From Thermoleophilia bacterium (GTDB lineage: Bacteria > Actinomycetota > Thermoleophilia > UBA2241), in contig JAWKKE010000005.1 in the NCBI GenBank assembly GCA_041393415.1, positions 1 through 64,000 on the forward strand: a stretch of DNA of 64,000 bases. Reading direction: 5' to 3'. Under the pieces are notes generated by a model, which was given only the letters and a program-made list of their open reading frames with translations, had not been told where the DNA came from and made no database searches. A program made the position numbers and the translations under genes. Positions 14,828 to 23,281 of this stretch are shown here, in pieces (position 1 is the stretch's first letter; every line of letters starts with the position of its first letter).

Positions 14828-16150
14828 ATCAAGAAGACCCTGCGAAATATCGCTGTCTTCGGCTTGCTGGTCGCGGCGCTGTACCTCCTTCTCCCCCGTC
14901 TCGTCGACACGCAGCAGACCCTGCAGCTCCTCCAACAGGCCAACTACTGGCTCCTGGCGCTCGCCGTCATCCTCGAGGCGCTGGCGATCGTCGCCTACGC
15001 CAACCTCACGCGGTTCATTCTCGCCGTCCTAGCCGTCAAGCTTCGTCTCTTCGAGGTGCTGTCGATCACGCTCAGCAGCCTGGCCGTCAGCCACGTGCTC
15101 TCGGCCGGCGGCGTCGGCGGCTGGGTCGTCACCTACAACGCTCTGATGAAGCGCAAGGTGCCGCACGGCCTCATCTTCGTCGCGATTGCGGCACAGCAGT
15201 TCTTCAACTACATCGTGCTCTGGTTCGTCTTCGCGCTCGCGCTCATCTACCTGGTGGTGGCGCGCCACGAGTCGATCGCCTCATACGTCGGCGGCATCAT
15301 CCTCATCGCCCTGCTGCTGTGGCTCACGGCGTACGGCATCTACCTCTATAGACGCCCAACGCGCCTCCGCCGCCGCGTCGGCCAGATCGCCACCCTCATC
15401 AATCGCATCACGCGTCGCGAGACGATCCAGGAACGACACCTCGACGGCTGGATGGACAACCTCTTCGCCGGCATGCGCCGCATGACTTCGCACCGCGGCG
15501 CCTTCCGCAAAGCCACGGTGTTCGCCTGCGGCTTCTGGCTCTTCGACATGCTCTGCCTCTTCGTGACCTTCATGGCCTTCGGCCATGGCATCGGATTGAG
15601 CACCGTGGCGATCGCCTTCGTCGTCGCCTACGCCATCGGGACACTGGCGCCGACCCCGGGTGGGCTAGGCGCCGTCGAGGGTTTGCTCATCGCCCTTTTC
15701 GTGAGCTTCGGCGTGCCGTCGGCGACCGCCGTCACAGTCGTCCTCGTCTACCGTCTCATCAACTTCTGGCTGCCGATCATCCCTGGATTGATCGCGTACG
15801 TGCTCGTCCGCCCCGGCCGCAAGCCAATCGCTGAGGGCGAGGTGGAGCTCGCAGCCGAGGAAGTCTGCGGCGTCACCACACCGACCAACGCGGCGGGCCT
15901 CCGCGAGACGCCGCCGGCAAGCACGGAGTCGAGCTCACCGCGGCCGCGCGACGCACGCACGAGCAATGAGACGAGCGACGGCAACAGCCACGCGCGTCGC
16001 AACGGCTCAAACGGCCGCCGCGCAGCGCTCCCCGGCGGCAACGGCTGGCGGCGTCGGCTGAGCTTACGCGGGGCGCACAAGGACGACGCCGCCAGCACGC
16101 GGACGACGACAGAGCCGCCTCAGGATGACGACGACTTCTTCAACGAGTAG
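14828..16150 (+). CDS. Lysylphosphatidylglycerol-synthase-type (UPF0104) flippase-like membrane protein
   Basis: About 440 residues: multiple TM helices typical of the LPG synthase TM region / UPF0104 family, including TPGGLGAVEGLLIALFVSFG and the terminal GLIAYVLVRPG. A hydrophilic Ser/Arg/Glu-rich tail of about 110 residues follows, with no synthetase domain. Related proteins flip or export lipids or lipid-linked glycans. Start set at ATC 14828 because of the ribosome site and natural N-terminus; TTG 14864 would remove the first charged segment. The 3' end overlaps the convergent glycosyltransferase gene by 31 bp. The pairing with a GT39-like enzyme suggests lipid-linked sugar work, which is inference. 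Confidence 0.8.
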   Translation: MKKTLRNIAVFGLLVAALYLLLPRLVDTQQTLQLLQQANYWLLALAVILEALAIVAYANLTRFILAVLAVKLRLFEVLSITLSSLAVSHVLSAGGVGGWVVTYNALMKRKVPHGLIFVAIAAQQFFNYIVLWFVFALALIYLVVARHESIASYVGGIILIALLLWLTAYGIYLYRRPTRLRRRVGQIATLINRITRRETIQERHLDGWMDNLFAGMRRMTSHRGAFRKATVFACGFWLFDMLCLFVTFMAFGHGIGLSTVAIAFVVAYAIGTLAPTPGGLGAVEGLLIALFVSFGVPSATAVTVVLVYRLINFWLPIIPGLIAYVLVRPGRKPIAEGEVELAAEEVCGVTTPTNAAGLRETPPASTESSSPRPRDARTSNETSDGNSHARRNGSNGRRAALPGGNGWRRRLSLRGAHKDDAASTRTTTEPPQDDDDFFNE

Positions 16151-17784
16151 ATCCGGATGACAGGGCCGTGCTCGCCGGCGGCAGGGGCGAACTCGCGCAC
16201 CAGCTCCGCTTCGGCGTCGAGTTGCCGGTAGAAGGCGACGATCTCGGGGTACACCGACGGGGCGCGCAGCACACGATCGTAGACCGTCGAGGTGACGATC
16301 ACGTATTCGACGCGGTTCTCATGTAGCCAGGCGAGGGAGTGCGTCGGTTCGGGCACCCCCGGCCCGGGCAGCTTCAGCTCAAGCAACTCGTAGGCAGGCG
16401 GCACGTCTGCGGGCGGATAGGCGGCGACGGCCGCCAGCGAGACGAGCGGAGGACCGTAGTTCTCGCTCGCGATCACGCTCCCCGCCGAGATGTTCGCCTC
16501 GACCCACTCCTTGGCGACCAAGCGCGTGTCGACGCCGGAGAGGCCGCGGTCGAAGGCGAGGGCCGCGCTCAGCGGAGCGTACAGCGCGGCCGCCACCACC
16601 ACGGCGGCGAGGAGCGCGGCGGCGGGCGCCAAGCGCGGCCGCCGCGCCCCCACTCGCCGCACCGCCTCAACGCAGAAGCGACCTGCGAGCAGCGCCACGA
16701 GCGGCAAGATCGGCAGCAGATACCGGTCGGCGAGTGCGTTCCAGGTACTGACGTAGAGGAAGTAGACGACGACGTACGGCGCCAGCATCAAGTCCAGCGT
16801 CGTGCGCCGCCAGAGAGCCCACACCACTGCGGCCAGGCAGAGAACGAGAAGCAGCACGCCAAGCGTGCCCTCGAGGTTGGTGGCGAGGTTGTACCAGAAG
16901 CCGTTGCCGACGTTCTCGTAGCCGAGCCAACCGCGATCCTGGATGCGGTTCTGCCTGATGAAGTCGCTGACGAAATGCGGCGCGTCGAGCAACACAAAGG
17001 GCGAGCCGACGAGAAAGGCGACGAACATCGGCAGATACAGCCGCAAGACAAGTAGGCGAAGCCACGCCGCCGCCCTGCCGCCACCGGCGGCCACACGAGC
17101 CGCGACGTCGGCGCGACTCGCGACCACGGCGGCGACGGTCGCCGGCAGCAAGAGCATGCCGAGATTGTACTTCGTCGACGTTGCGAGCCCAGCGGCGGCC
17201 GCTCCCGCGACCAGCCAGCGGCGGCCGCGTCCTTGCGCCGCCCCGGCCAGAAGCACGAGCGCCAGCAAGGCAATGGCGGTCGCCGTCACATCGGTGACCG
17301 CCATGTGTGAGTAACTCACGTGCAATGGCAGCACGGCGAGGATGAGCGCCCCGAGAAGTCCGGCCGCGCGCCCGTAGGTGTCGCGGCCGAGCCGGTACAC
17401 GAGATACACGGAAGCCGTGCCGAAGGCGGCCGACACGAGCCGCCCGAGCAGGTAGAACGGCCCCGGATCGACGAGGAAGGCCGCCTCCGTGAGCGGGTTC
17501 GCGCCGCGCGCCAGCCACACGACCGGCGTCGCCAGCAAGTCGACCGCCGCCAGAAGGTAGAAGAAGAACGACGGATAGAGGAAGAACTGCGGATTGACAT
17601 GACCCTGGGCGGCGCGGAAGCCCATCGGCACGACCACAGTCTCGTCGATGTTGATGAGACTGTACGGCAGTCCCCAGGCGATACCCACGAGGCGCAGAAG
17701 CGCCGCGCCAATCAGAATGACGACGAGGAGCACCGCCGCGACGCTGCCGCGACGCTGCCGCAGCCGCGTCGCCAGGTTGGTCAT
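16120..17784 (-). CDS. GT39/ArnT-like membrane glycosyltransferase
   Basis: A 554-residue protein with about ten or more TM helices and the first-loop acidic motif INIDETVVV characteristic of dolichyl- or undecaprenyl-phosphate-dependent GT-C mannosyl/arabinosyl transferases. Further family-like blocks are SYSHMAVTDV and ATSTKYN. A soluble C-terminal domain follows the last helix. It should transfer a sugar from a polyprenyl-phosphate donor outside the membrane; sugar and acceptor are unknown. The ATG at 17784 overlaps the hisI stop (ATGA), so it is co-translated with hisI although functionally unrelated. Confidence 0.8.
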   Translation of the reverse strand: MTNLATRLRQRRGSVAAVLLVVILIGAALLRLVGIAWGLPYSLINIDETVVVPMGFRAAQGHVNPQFFLYPSFFFYLLAAVDLLATPVVWLARGANPLTEAAFLVDPGPFYLLGRLVSAAFGTASVYLVYRLGRDTYGRAAGLLGALILAVLPLHVSYSHMAVTDVTATAIALLALVLLAGAAQGRGRRWLVAGAAAAGLATSTKYNLGMLLLPATVAAVVASRADVAARVAAGGGRAAAWLRLLVLRLYLPMFVAFLVGSPFVLLDAPHFVSDFIRQNRIQDRGWLGYENVGNGFWYNLATNLEGTLGVLLLVLCLAAVVWALWRRTTLDLMLAPYVVVYFLYVSTWNALADRYLLPILPLVALLAGRFCVEAVRRVGARRPRLAPAAALLAAVVVAAALYAPLSAALAFDRGLSGVDTRLVAKEWVEANISAGSVIASENYGPPLVSLAAVAAYPPADVPPAYELLELKLPGPGVPEPTHSLAWLHENRVEYVIVTSTVYDRVLRAPSVYPEIVAFYRQLDAEAELVREFAPAAGEHGPVIRIYSLKKSSSS

Positions 17785-18149
17785 GCTGGGCGCGGCTGCA
17801 GCTCCACGGTCGCGCCCTCGCTTGCCGCCTCGCGGAAGCAGCTCACATCACCGGTATGACAGGCGGGTCCGGCCGGCACCACACTCAGGAGGACTGTGTC
17901 GTGATCGCAGTCGAGGCTCGCGCGCAGCACGCGCTGAACGTTGCCGCTGCTGCCGCCCTTGTGCCAGAGCACCTTTCGGCTGCGACTCCAGAAGTGCGCC
18001 TCACCGGTCTGCAGGGTGGCCGCCATGGCTTCGGGGTTCGCCCAGGCGACCATGAGAACCTCGCCGGTCTGCGAGTCTTGCACGACGCAGGGCACCAGGC
18101 CGTTGCCGTCGTACTTCACTGCCTTGAGAAAGTTGTCGTGATCCATCAT
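17781..18149 (-). CDS. hisI: Phosphoribosyl-AMP cyclohydrolase
   Basis: A 122-residue stand-alone HisI, third step of histidine biosynthesis (opening of the purine ring of phosphoribosyl-AMP). Diagnostic sequence: HFWSRSRKVLWHKGGSSGN, the metal motif DCDHD (80-84) and a GPACHTG cysteine with a further C104 for zinc. No HisE domain is fused. Start at ATG 18149, preceded by GGAGGG seven bases upstream; an adjacent in-frame ATG is also possible. It sits between deoC and a glycosyltransferase, away from other his genes. Confidence 0.93.
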   Translation of the reverse strand: MMDHDNFLKAVKYDGNGLVPCVVQDSQTGEVLMVAWANPEAMAATLQTGEAHFWSRSRKVLWHKGGSSGNVQRVLRASLDCDHDTVLLSVVPAGPACHTGDVSCFREAASEGATVELQPRPA

Positions 18150-18177
18150 TGCGCCCTCCGGTGCCTGTCGTCGTACG

Positions 18178-18870
18178 TCAGGAAGCCTCGAGGAGCTCCC
18201 GAACGATGGCCACGCCGGCGCTCGTGCCAATACGAGCAGCGCCGGCGTTGATCATGAGTTCGACGTCGCGCACCGTCCGGATTCCCCCGGAGGCCTTGAC
18301 GCCGATGTCTTCGCCGAGGCAATCGCGCAGGAGCGCCACGTCCTGCACCGTTGCCCCCCTGGGGCCGCAGCCCGTTGACGTCTTCACGAAGTCTACGCCG
18401 GCCTGTTCGCAGATCCTACAGGTGAGCTTCTTGAGCGCGGTCGTGAGGTAGCACGTCTCGATGATCGCCTTCACGGTCACGTTGCCGCGCCCCGAGTTCA
18501 CCGAGCGCATGCGCGCCGCGCGCACCACAGAGGCGAGGTCGTCACGCACCTGGCCGAACTGACCGGAGAACAACGCCGGGATGTTGATGACGACATCGAT
18601 CTCGTCTGCGCCGCTGGCGACCGCATCTTCGGCGGCCGCCATCTTGGCGCGAGCCGTGTCGGCACCGTACGGAAACGAGATGACGGAACAGACTTTGACG
18701 TCCGCAGCCTTGAGCAGGCTGTCGCACCGTGCCACGAAGTACGGGAAGACGCACACAGCCGCGAAGTGGTGCTCGATCGCTTCGCGGCAGAGCCGATCGA
18801 TATCGGCGGCCGTCGCCGTGGGCGTCAGCAGCGTGTGGTCGATGGTCTTCGCCAGATCCTCAGCGTGCAC
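18178..18870 (-). CDS. deoC: Deoxyribose-phosphate aldolase
   Basis: A 230-residue class I aldolase that splits 2-deoxyribose-5-phosphate into glyceraldehyde-3-phosphate and acetaldehyde in deoxynucleoside catabolism. Catalytic residues are visible: D92 in DEIDVVIN, K134 in VKAIIET, Schiff-base K163 in FVKTSTG and K192 in VKASGGIR. GTG 18870 was chosen as start to give the normal family length, with AAAGAGG upstream; a longer frame begins at 18951 but adds an Arg-rich non-homologous stretch. It leads a small minus-strand unit deoC-hisI-GT39. Confidence 0.92.
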   Translation of the reverse strand: MHAEDLAKTIDHTLLTPTATAADIDRLCREAIEHHFAAVCVFPYFVARCDSLLKAADVKVCSVISFPYGADTARAKMAAAEDAVASGADEIDVVINIPALFSGQFGQVRDDLASVVRAARMRSVNSGRGNVTVKAIIETCYLTTALKKLTCRICEQAGVDFVKTSTGCGPRGATVQDVALLRDCLGEDIGVKASGGIRTVRDVELMINAGAARIGTSAGVAIVRELLEAS

Positions 18871-18992
18871 GAGCGGGGGCCTCTTTCTACGTCCGGGGGC
18901 GACCTCGCGGGAGTATAGCAAACCCCTCCACGGCGAGGCCGCCGCGGCCACAACGCGAACGAGAGAGAGCAGGTCTCGAGTGGTCGCTCTAC

Positions 18993-19880
18993 CTAGAGGA
19001 GGTGATCGACGTAGCGGTCGTCGCGACGCCAGCGCTTGCGCACTTTGACGCGCAGGCTGAGAAAGACCTGCACGCCGAGGAGACTCTCTATCTCGCGGCG
19101 GGCGCCGCTGCCGATGGCCTTGACGACTTGGCCGCCCTTGCCCACACAGATGGCCTTCTGCGACTCGGACTCGACGATGATCTGCGCCTGGATCTCGATG
19201 AGCGGCCGGTCCTCGCGCTCCTCGAGGTCGACGACCTCAACGGCGACCGCGTGCGGCACCTCTTCACGCGTGCGCACGAGCACCTGCTCGCGGATGAGCT
19301 CGGCAACGAGCAACTCGATCGGCTGATCGCTGCTCTGGTCTTCGGGGAAGTAGCGAGGGCCGGCCGGCATGGCGTCGCTGAGCCGGCCCAAGACGTCCTC
19401 AAGACCGCGCCCACGGAGCGCCGAGACGACGAGCATCTCACGCTCGCCGACGATGGCGCGCGCCTCGGCGAGGCGCTCCGCCAGGCGCGCCTCGTCGACG
19501 AGATCGGCCTTGTTGAGGACGAAGACGGCGGGCACGTCGGCGGCGGCGACCGCCTCCAGAATGTAGCGGTCGCCGCCGCCGAAGCTCTCCGTCACGTTCA
19601 ACACCACCAAAGCGGCGTCGACCTCGCCGAGCGCGTCGTCGACGGCCGTCTGCATGCGCCGCGTGAGCGAGTCGAAAGGCCTCTGGAAGCCGGGCAGATC
19701 GAGCAGAACAACTTGCACGCCCTCGCGATTGACGACGCCGGTGATGCGCCGCCTCGTGGTCTGCGGGTGGTCGCTGACAATGCTCACCTTGCGTCCCACC
19801 AGAGCGTTGACGAGCGTCGACTTGCCCACGTTGGGCCGGCCGAAGACGGCGACGAAGCCGGAGCGGAACGGCGCGCTCAT
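18993..19880 (-). CDS. era: GTPase Era (ribosome biogenesis)
   Basis: A 295-residue Era: G1 loop GRPNVGKS (14-21), G3 DLPGF, G4 NKAD, then a C-terminal KH domain containing KGGQVVKAIG. Era binds the 3' end of 16S rRNA and helps 30S maturation. It ends the ybeY-dgkA-cdd-era run; its ATG overlaps the cdd stop (19877-19880, ATGA). The length is normal. Confidence 0.95.
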   Translation of the reverse strand: MSAPFRSGFVAVFGRPNVGKSTLVNALVGRKVSIVSDHPQTTRRRITGVVNREGVQVVLLDLPGFQRPFDSLTRRMQTAVDDALGEVDAALVVLNVTESFGGGDRYILEAVAAADVPAVFVLNKADLVDEARLAERLAEARAIVGEREMLVVSALRGRGLEDVLGRLSDAMPAGPRYFPEDQSSDQPIELLVAELIREQVLVRTREEVPHAVAVEVVDLEEREDRPLIEIQAQIIVESESQKAICVGKGGQVVKAIGSGARREIESLLGVQVFLSLRVKVRKRWRRDDRYVDHLL

Positions 19881-20317
19881 CGTCCGGCCTCCCGTTCCGC
19901 GGCAGCGCCGCTGGCGTGCGCAAATGGGGCCGTCAGCAGTTCGTGGAGCGGTATGGCGCGGGGTGCGCCGCCGACGCGCGCCACGATGGTTGGGTCGCCG
20001 AACTCGGCCAGCGCCTGCAGGCAGACGCCACAGGGCAGGCAGTCGTCGCCGGACGCGGCCGCCACGGCGACGAGCAGCGGGCGGCGCCCACCGGCGGCGA
20101 TCAGCGCCGCCAGCGCCGCCCGCTCGGCGCAGAGGCCGGCCGGGTACGAGGCGTTCTCGACGTTGACGCCGCGGTACTCACTACCCGCCGCGTCGACGAT
20201 CACCGCGCCGACGCGAAACCCGGAGTAGGGCGCGTAGGCCCGCTCCGCCATCAGCAGCGCGGCGCCGAGCGCACGTTCCTCCGCCGCGTCGGCGGGCCTG
20301 CCTAGAGCGGGTACCAC
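19877..20317 (-). CDS. cdd: Cytidine deaminase
   Basis: A 146-residue homotetramer-type cytidine deaminase. The zinc ligands and catalytic glutamate are C63-A-E65 and C96-x2-C99 (LPCGVC). It deaminates cytidine and deoxycytidine in pyrimidine salvage. The start is taken at GTG 20317 within the 3' end of the DgkA-PAP2 gene (16-bp overlap) because this gives normal family length. The frame is open further upstream, but that sequence is the shadow of the neighbour. Confidence 0.9.
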   Translation of the reverse strand: MVPALGRPADAAEERALGAALLMAERAYAPYSGFRVGAVIVDAAGSEYRGVNVENASYPAGLCAERAALAALIAAGGRRPLLVAVAAASGDDCLPCGVCLQALAEFGDPTIVARVGGAPRAIPLHELLTAPFAHASGAAAEREAGR

Positions 20318-21021
20318 AGCCGGAAGAGAATCGCGGTGATGACGATACCGAGCGCCGCGCCCACCCCCACCTCGAGCAGCGTGTGGATGCCCGCCTGCAC
20401 GCGGCTCTGGGCGACGAGGATGGCGAGAAACAGTGAGATCGCGGAGATCGGCAGCGCGTAGGCCGTATTGGTGGCGACAAACGTGATCGCCACCCACGAA
20501 GCGAAGGCGACGGCGGCATGCGCCGAAGGCAGGCCGCCGTGAAACGCCGTCCCCCGACCCGTCACCGCCTTGAGGGCGATCGCCGCCAGAATGACGATGA
20601 ACAAGGCGATGACGGTCACATCGATCGGCGAGTTTCGCAGGCGGCTAAGAATCGTGTAGGGGACGCTCGTGACCTTGTCGTAGAAGACGAGGTAGGCGAC
20701 CCCGATCGCGTTGACGGCGGCGATGAGCACCGCCCCCGCGGCGACATCCTTGGCGATCTTGGCGCGCGGATCGTCCTCCAGAGTAATCATGTCGACGATG
20801 TGCTCGACGGCGGTGTTCATCATCTCGGAGATGAGCACGAACGAGATGGCGATGAGGAGCGCAATTACCTCGAGACGCGTGAGGGCGAAGAACAGGCTGC
20901 CGATGAGCACCACGCCGGCGATGGCGAAGTGCACCCACATGTTGCGCTCGTGGCGCACGGCATGGACGATTCCGGCGAACGCCCAGTTGAAGCTGTGCAG
21001 GAGATTACGGCGACGTGGCAA
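20302..21021 (-). CDS. Fusion of DgkA-type lipid kinase and PAP2 phosphatase
   Basis: A 239-residue membrane protein made of two domains. Residues 1-115 match the undecaprenol/diacylglycerol kinase family (E66 in SEMMNTAVE, then KIAKDVAAGAVL at 88-99). Residues 130-235 match a PAP2 phosphatase, with K151-x4-R156, PSAH (165-168) and SRVQAGIHTLLE, where H213 is catalytic and the usual Asp is E217. Kinase and phosphatase for the same lipid pool in one chain suggest undecaprenol recycling. TTG 21021 is the start: GGGAGGGG lies six bases upstream. The start overlaps the ybeY 3' end and the stop overlaps cdd. Confidence 0.85.
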   Translation of the reverse strand: MPRRRNLLHSFNWAFAGIVHAVRHERNMWVHFAIAGVVLIGSLFFALTRLEVIALLIAISFVLISEMMNTAVEHIVDMITLEDDPRAKIAKDVAAGAVLIAAVNAIGVAYLVFYDKVTSVPYTILSRLRNSPIDVTVIALFIVILAAIALKAVTGRGTAFHGGLPSAHAAVAFASWVAITFVATNTAYALPISAISLFLAILVAQSRVQAGIHTLLEVGVGAALGIVITAILFRLWYPL

Positions 21022-21469
21022 TGAGCCCCTCCCACGCAACCAACTCGAGCACCTCCGCTTGCCGCACGAGCATCTGGCCCACATCGGCCTCGTGGTCGTA
21101 GCCGAGAAGGTGCAGCGTGCCGTGAACGAGCAGGACCGCGAGCTCGAAGGCGGGAGGCAAGTCGTCGCCCTGCGCCTGCCGCACCGCCTGGCGCGAGCAG
21201 ATCACGATGTCGCCCAGGAGGCGCGGCGATGGATCGTCCGGATCGGGCTCCTCGTCGGCCTCCTCAAGGGGGAACGAGAGCACGTCGGTCACCTCGTCGC
21301 GGCCGCGGTGTTCGCGATTGAGCTCGCGGATGCGGCGCTCGCCGACGAACTCTACCGCGAGCTCGGCGTTCGTCACCTGCTCGGCCTCGAGAACACGCGC
21401 GACCAGCGCCGCGACGGCGTCGCCGTCGATCGCCAGCCGGGTCGCGTTGTAGACGTCGACCTCGTTCAC
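21005..21469 (-). CDS. ybeY: Endoribonuclease YbeY (rRNA maturation)
   Basis: A 154-residue metalloprotein with the zinc motif H116-x3-H120-x5-H126 in HGTLHLLGYDH. It functions in 16S rRNA 3'-end maturation and ribosome quality control. It follows phoH with a 4-bp overlap and precedes the DgkA fusion, the standard ybeY neighbourhood in Gram-positive bacteria. An acidic insertion (EEADEEPDPDDPSP, about 69-82) sits before the zinc motif. Confidence 0.95.
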   Translation of the reverse strand: MNEVDVYNATRLAIDGDAVAALVARVLEAEQVTNAELAVEFVGERRIRELNREHRGRDEVTDVLSFPLEEADEEPDPDDPSPRLLGDIVICSRQAVRQAQGDDLPPAFELAVLLVHGTLHLLGYDHEADVGQMLVRQAEVLELVAWEGLIATSP

Positions 21470-22482
21470 GGCTTTGCCTCCGCGCCGGCGGTACTCCCGC
21501 CGGCCGGCGCCGTCCGCGCCGCCTCAAGGCGATCCTCGTGCCGCTTGTAGGCGTTGACGATGCGCTGCACCAGCTTGTGGCGCACCACGTCGTGACCGTC
21601 GAAAGTGACGATGGCGATGTCGTCGATACTGCGCAAGACCTCGGGGACCGTCACCAGACCCGAGGTCCGGCTGTGCGGCAAGTCGATCTGTGTCACGTCG
21701 CCGGTCACGACCATCTTGCTGCCGAACCCGAGACGCGTGAGAAACATCTTCATCTGCTCGGGTGAGGTGTTCTGTGCCTCGTCGAGGATGATGAACGAGT
21801 CGTTGAGCGTGCGGCCGCGCATGAAAGCGAGTGGCGCCACCTCGATCTCGCCCTTCTCGATCAGCGTCGTGAGCTTCTCGCCATCGATCATGTCGTACAG
21901 TGCGTCGAACAACGGCCGAAAGTACGGATCGACCTTCTCGGAGACCGTGCCCGGGAGAAAGCCGAGACTCTCCCCCGCTTCGACCGCCGGACGCGTGAGG
22001 ATGATGCGCCCAACCTGCTTGGAGAAGTAGGCGCTCACCGCCATCGCCGTCGCCAGGTAAGTCTTGCCGGTGCCGGCCGGCCCGACACCGAAGGTGATGG
22101 TGTGCGAACGGATCGCGTCGACGTAGCGCTTCTGGTTCATCGTTCGTGGGCCGATCTGACGGCCGCGATGCGTCCAGACGATGTCGCCGTACACCTCCGA
22201 CGGCTTACCCGAGGCGTCGACAGCGATGTCCATGAGCGATTCGACGATCGCCGGGCTGATCGGCCGTTCGGAGCGGATCACGGCCACCAGTTCCTCGATC
22301 GCCGCGCGCGCTTGCTCCACCGAGGCTTCGTCACCGTCGAGGAGGAGCACGTTGCCGCGCAGAGTGAGCGTGCAGGCAAGGCGTTCTTCGAGAATCTTCA
22401 GGTTGGCGTCGTGCTCACCCGCCAGGGCGAGAGCGATGCCGTTCGTCTCAAGATCGATCGCGGTACGCGTCGCCGGCGTCAC
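21466..22482 (-). CDS. phoH: PhoH-family ATPase
   Basis: A 338-residue PhoH/PhoL-type protein. An N-terminal KH-like region is followed by a P-loop ATPase with Walker A GPAGTGKT and Walker B DEAQN plus GDVTQIDLP. PhoH proteins are linked to RNA processing and ribosome maturation together with YbeY, encoded next. GTG 22482 is used as start because GGGGGG lies six bases upstream, overlapping the yqeY stop region; a longer frame from 22563 lies inside yqeY. Confidence 0.93.
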   Translation of the reverse strand: MTPATRTAIDLETNGIALALAGEHDANLKILEERLACTLTLRGNVLLLDGDEASVEQARAAIEELVAVIRSERPISPAIVESLMDIAVDASGKPSEVYGDIVWTHRGRQIGPRTMNQKRYVDAIRSHTITFGVGPAGTGKTYLATAMAVSAYFSKQVGRIILTRPAVEAGESLGFLPGTVSEKVDPYFRPLFDALYDMIDGEKLTTLIEKGEIEVAPLAFMRGRTLNDSFIILDEAQNTSPEQMKMFLTRLGFGSKMVVTGDVTQIDLPHSRTSGLVTVPEVLRSIDDIAIVTFDGHDVVRHKLVQRIVNAYKRHEDRLEAARTAPAGGSTAGAEAKP

Positions 22483-22484
22483 GG

Positions 22485-22943
22485 TCAGCCCCCCAGCTTC
22501 TCGCGCACCAATGTACTCAGGCGCTTGCCGTCCGCACGGCCGGCGACCTTCGGTTTGAGCCACCCCATGACCTTGCCCATGTCTTTGGCGGTAACCGCCT
22601 CGGTCGCCGCTAGGGCCTCCTCTACAAGCGCCTCGAGTTCGTCGTCGCTAAGCTCCTCGGGCATGTAACCTGCGAGAAGTTCTTCCTCGTAGCGCTCCTG
22701 TTCGGCGAGATCGGTGCGCCCCGCCTGTTCGTAGACCGCGATGGCCTCGGCGCGACGCTTGCGTTCGCGCTTGAGCACGCCGAGTTCGTCCACCTCGCTC
22801 GGCACGTTGCCGCTGTCGATGCGCTCCTTCTTCAGTGCCGAGACAAACGTTGAGAGCGCCGCACGGCGGCGCTTGTCGCCTGCCTTGAGAGCGGCGGTGG
22901 CGTCGTCGCGAATGCGCTCTTCGAGCGCGCCGAGCTCTCTCAT
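22485..22943 (-). CDS. yqeY: GatB/YqeY domain protein
   Basis: A 152-residue helical protein of the YqeY family, related to the tRNA-binding tail of GatB. Typical marks are LKAGDKRRRAALSTFVSALKKERID at the N-terminus, a YMPEELSDDEL segment and AKDMGKVMGWLKPK near the end. It may bind tRNA; its role is not settled. ATG 22943 overlaps the HIT-gene stop (ATGA) and has AAGGGG five bases upstream. Confidence 0.92.
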   Translation of the reverse strand: MRELGALEERIRDDATAALKAGDKRRRAALSTFVSALKKERIDSGNVPSEVDELGVLKRERKRRAEAIAVYEQAGRTDLAEQERYEEELLAGYMPEELSDDELEALVEEALAATEAVTAKDMGKVMGWLKPKVAGRADGKRLSTLVREKLGG

Positions 22944-23281
22944 CCCAACCCCTTCAGCCGGCGACCGCCAAGGATGTGCCAATGCATATGAGCGACCTCC
23001 TGACCGGCGTCCGGTCCCGCATTGGTGATGACGCGGTAACCGCTCTCGGCGATACCCGCCGCGCGCGCCATGGCGACCGTGAACGAGAGCAGCCGCCCCG
23101 CCGTACCCTCGCCGAGTTCCTCGATGCCGTCGATAGACGTGACGTGGCGGCGCGGGATCACCAGAAGGTGGACCGGCGCCACGGGATTGATGTCCTTGAA
23201 GGCGACGAACTCTCCCGTCTCACCCACAAACGCCGCCGGGATCTCGCCGGCGGCGATCTTGCAGAAAATACAGTCACTCAT
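22940..23281 (-). CDS. HIT-family hydrolase (histidine triad nucleotide-binding)
   Basis: A 113-residue HIT protein with the active site HMHWHILGG (H-x-H-x-H) and the N-terminal motif CIFCKIAAGEIPA. It is predicted to cleave nucleoside phosphoramidates or dinucleotides. ATG 23281 overlaps the mtaB stop by 8 bases in another frame; the operon order mtaB-HIT-yqeY-phoH is retained. The N-terminal CxxC may bind zinc. Confidence 0.93.
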   Translation of the reverse strand: MSDCIFCKIAAGEIPAAFVGETGEFVAFKDINPVAPVHLLVIPRRHVTSIDGIEELGEGTAGRLLSFTVAMARAAGIAESGYRVITNAGPDAGQEVAHMHWHILGGRRLKGLG

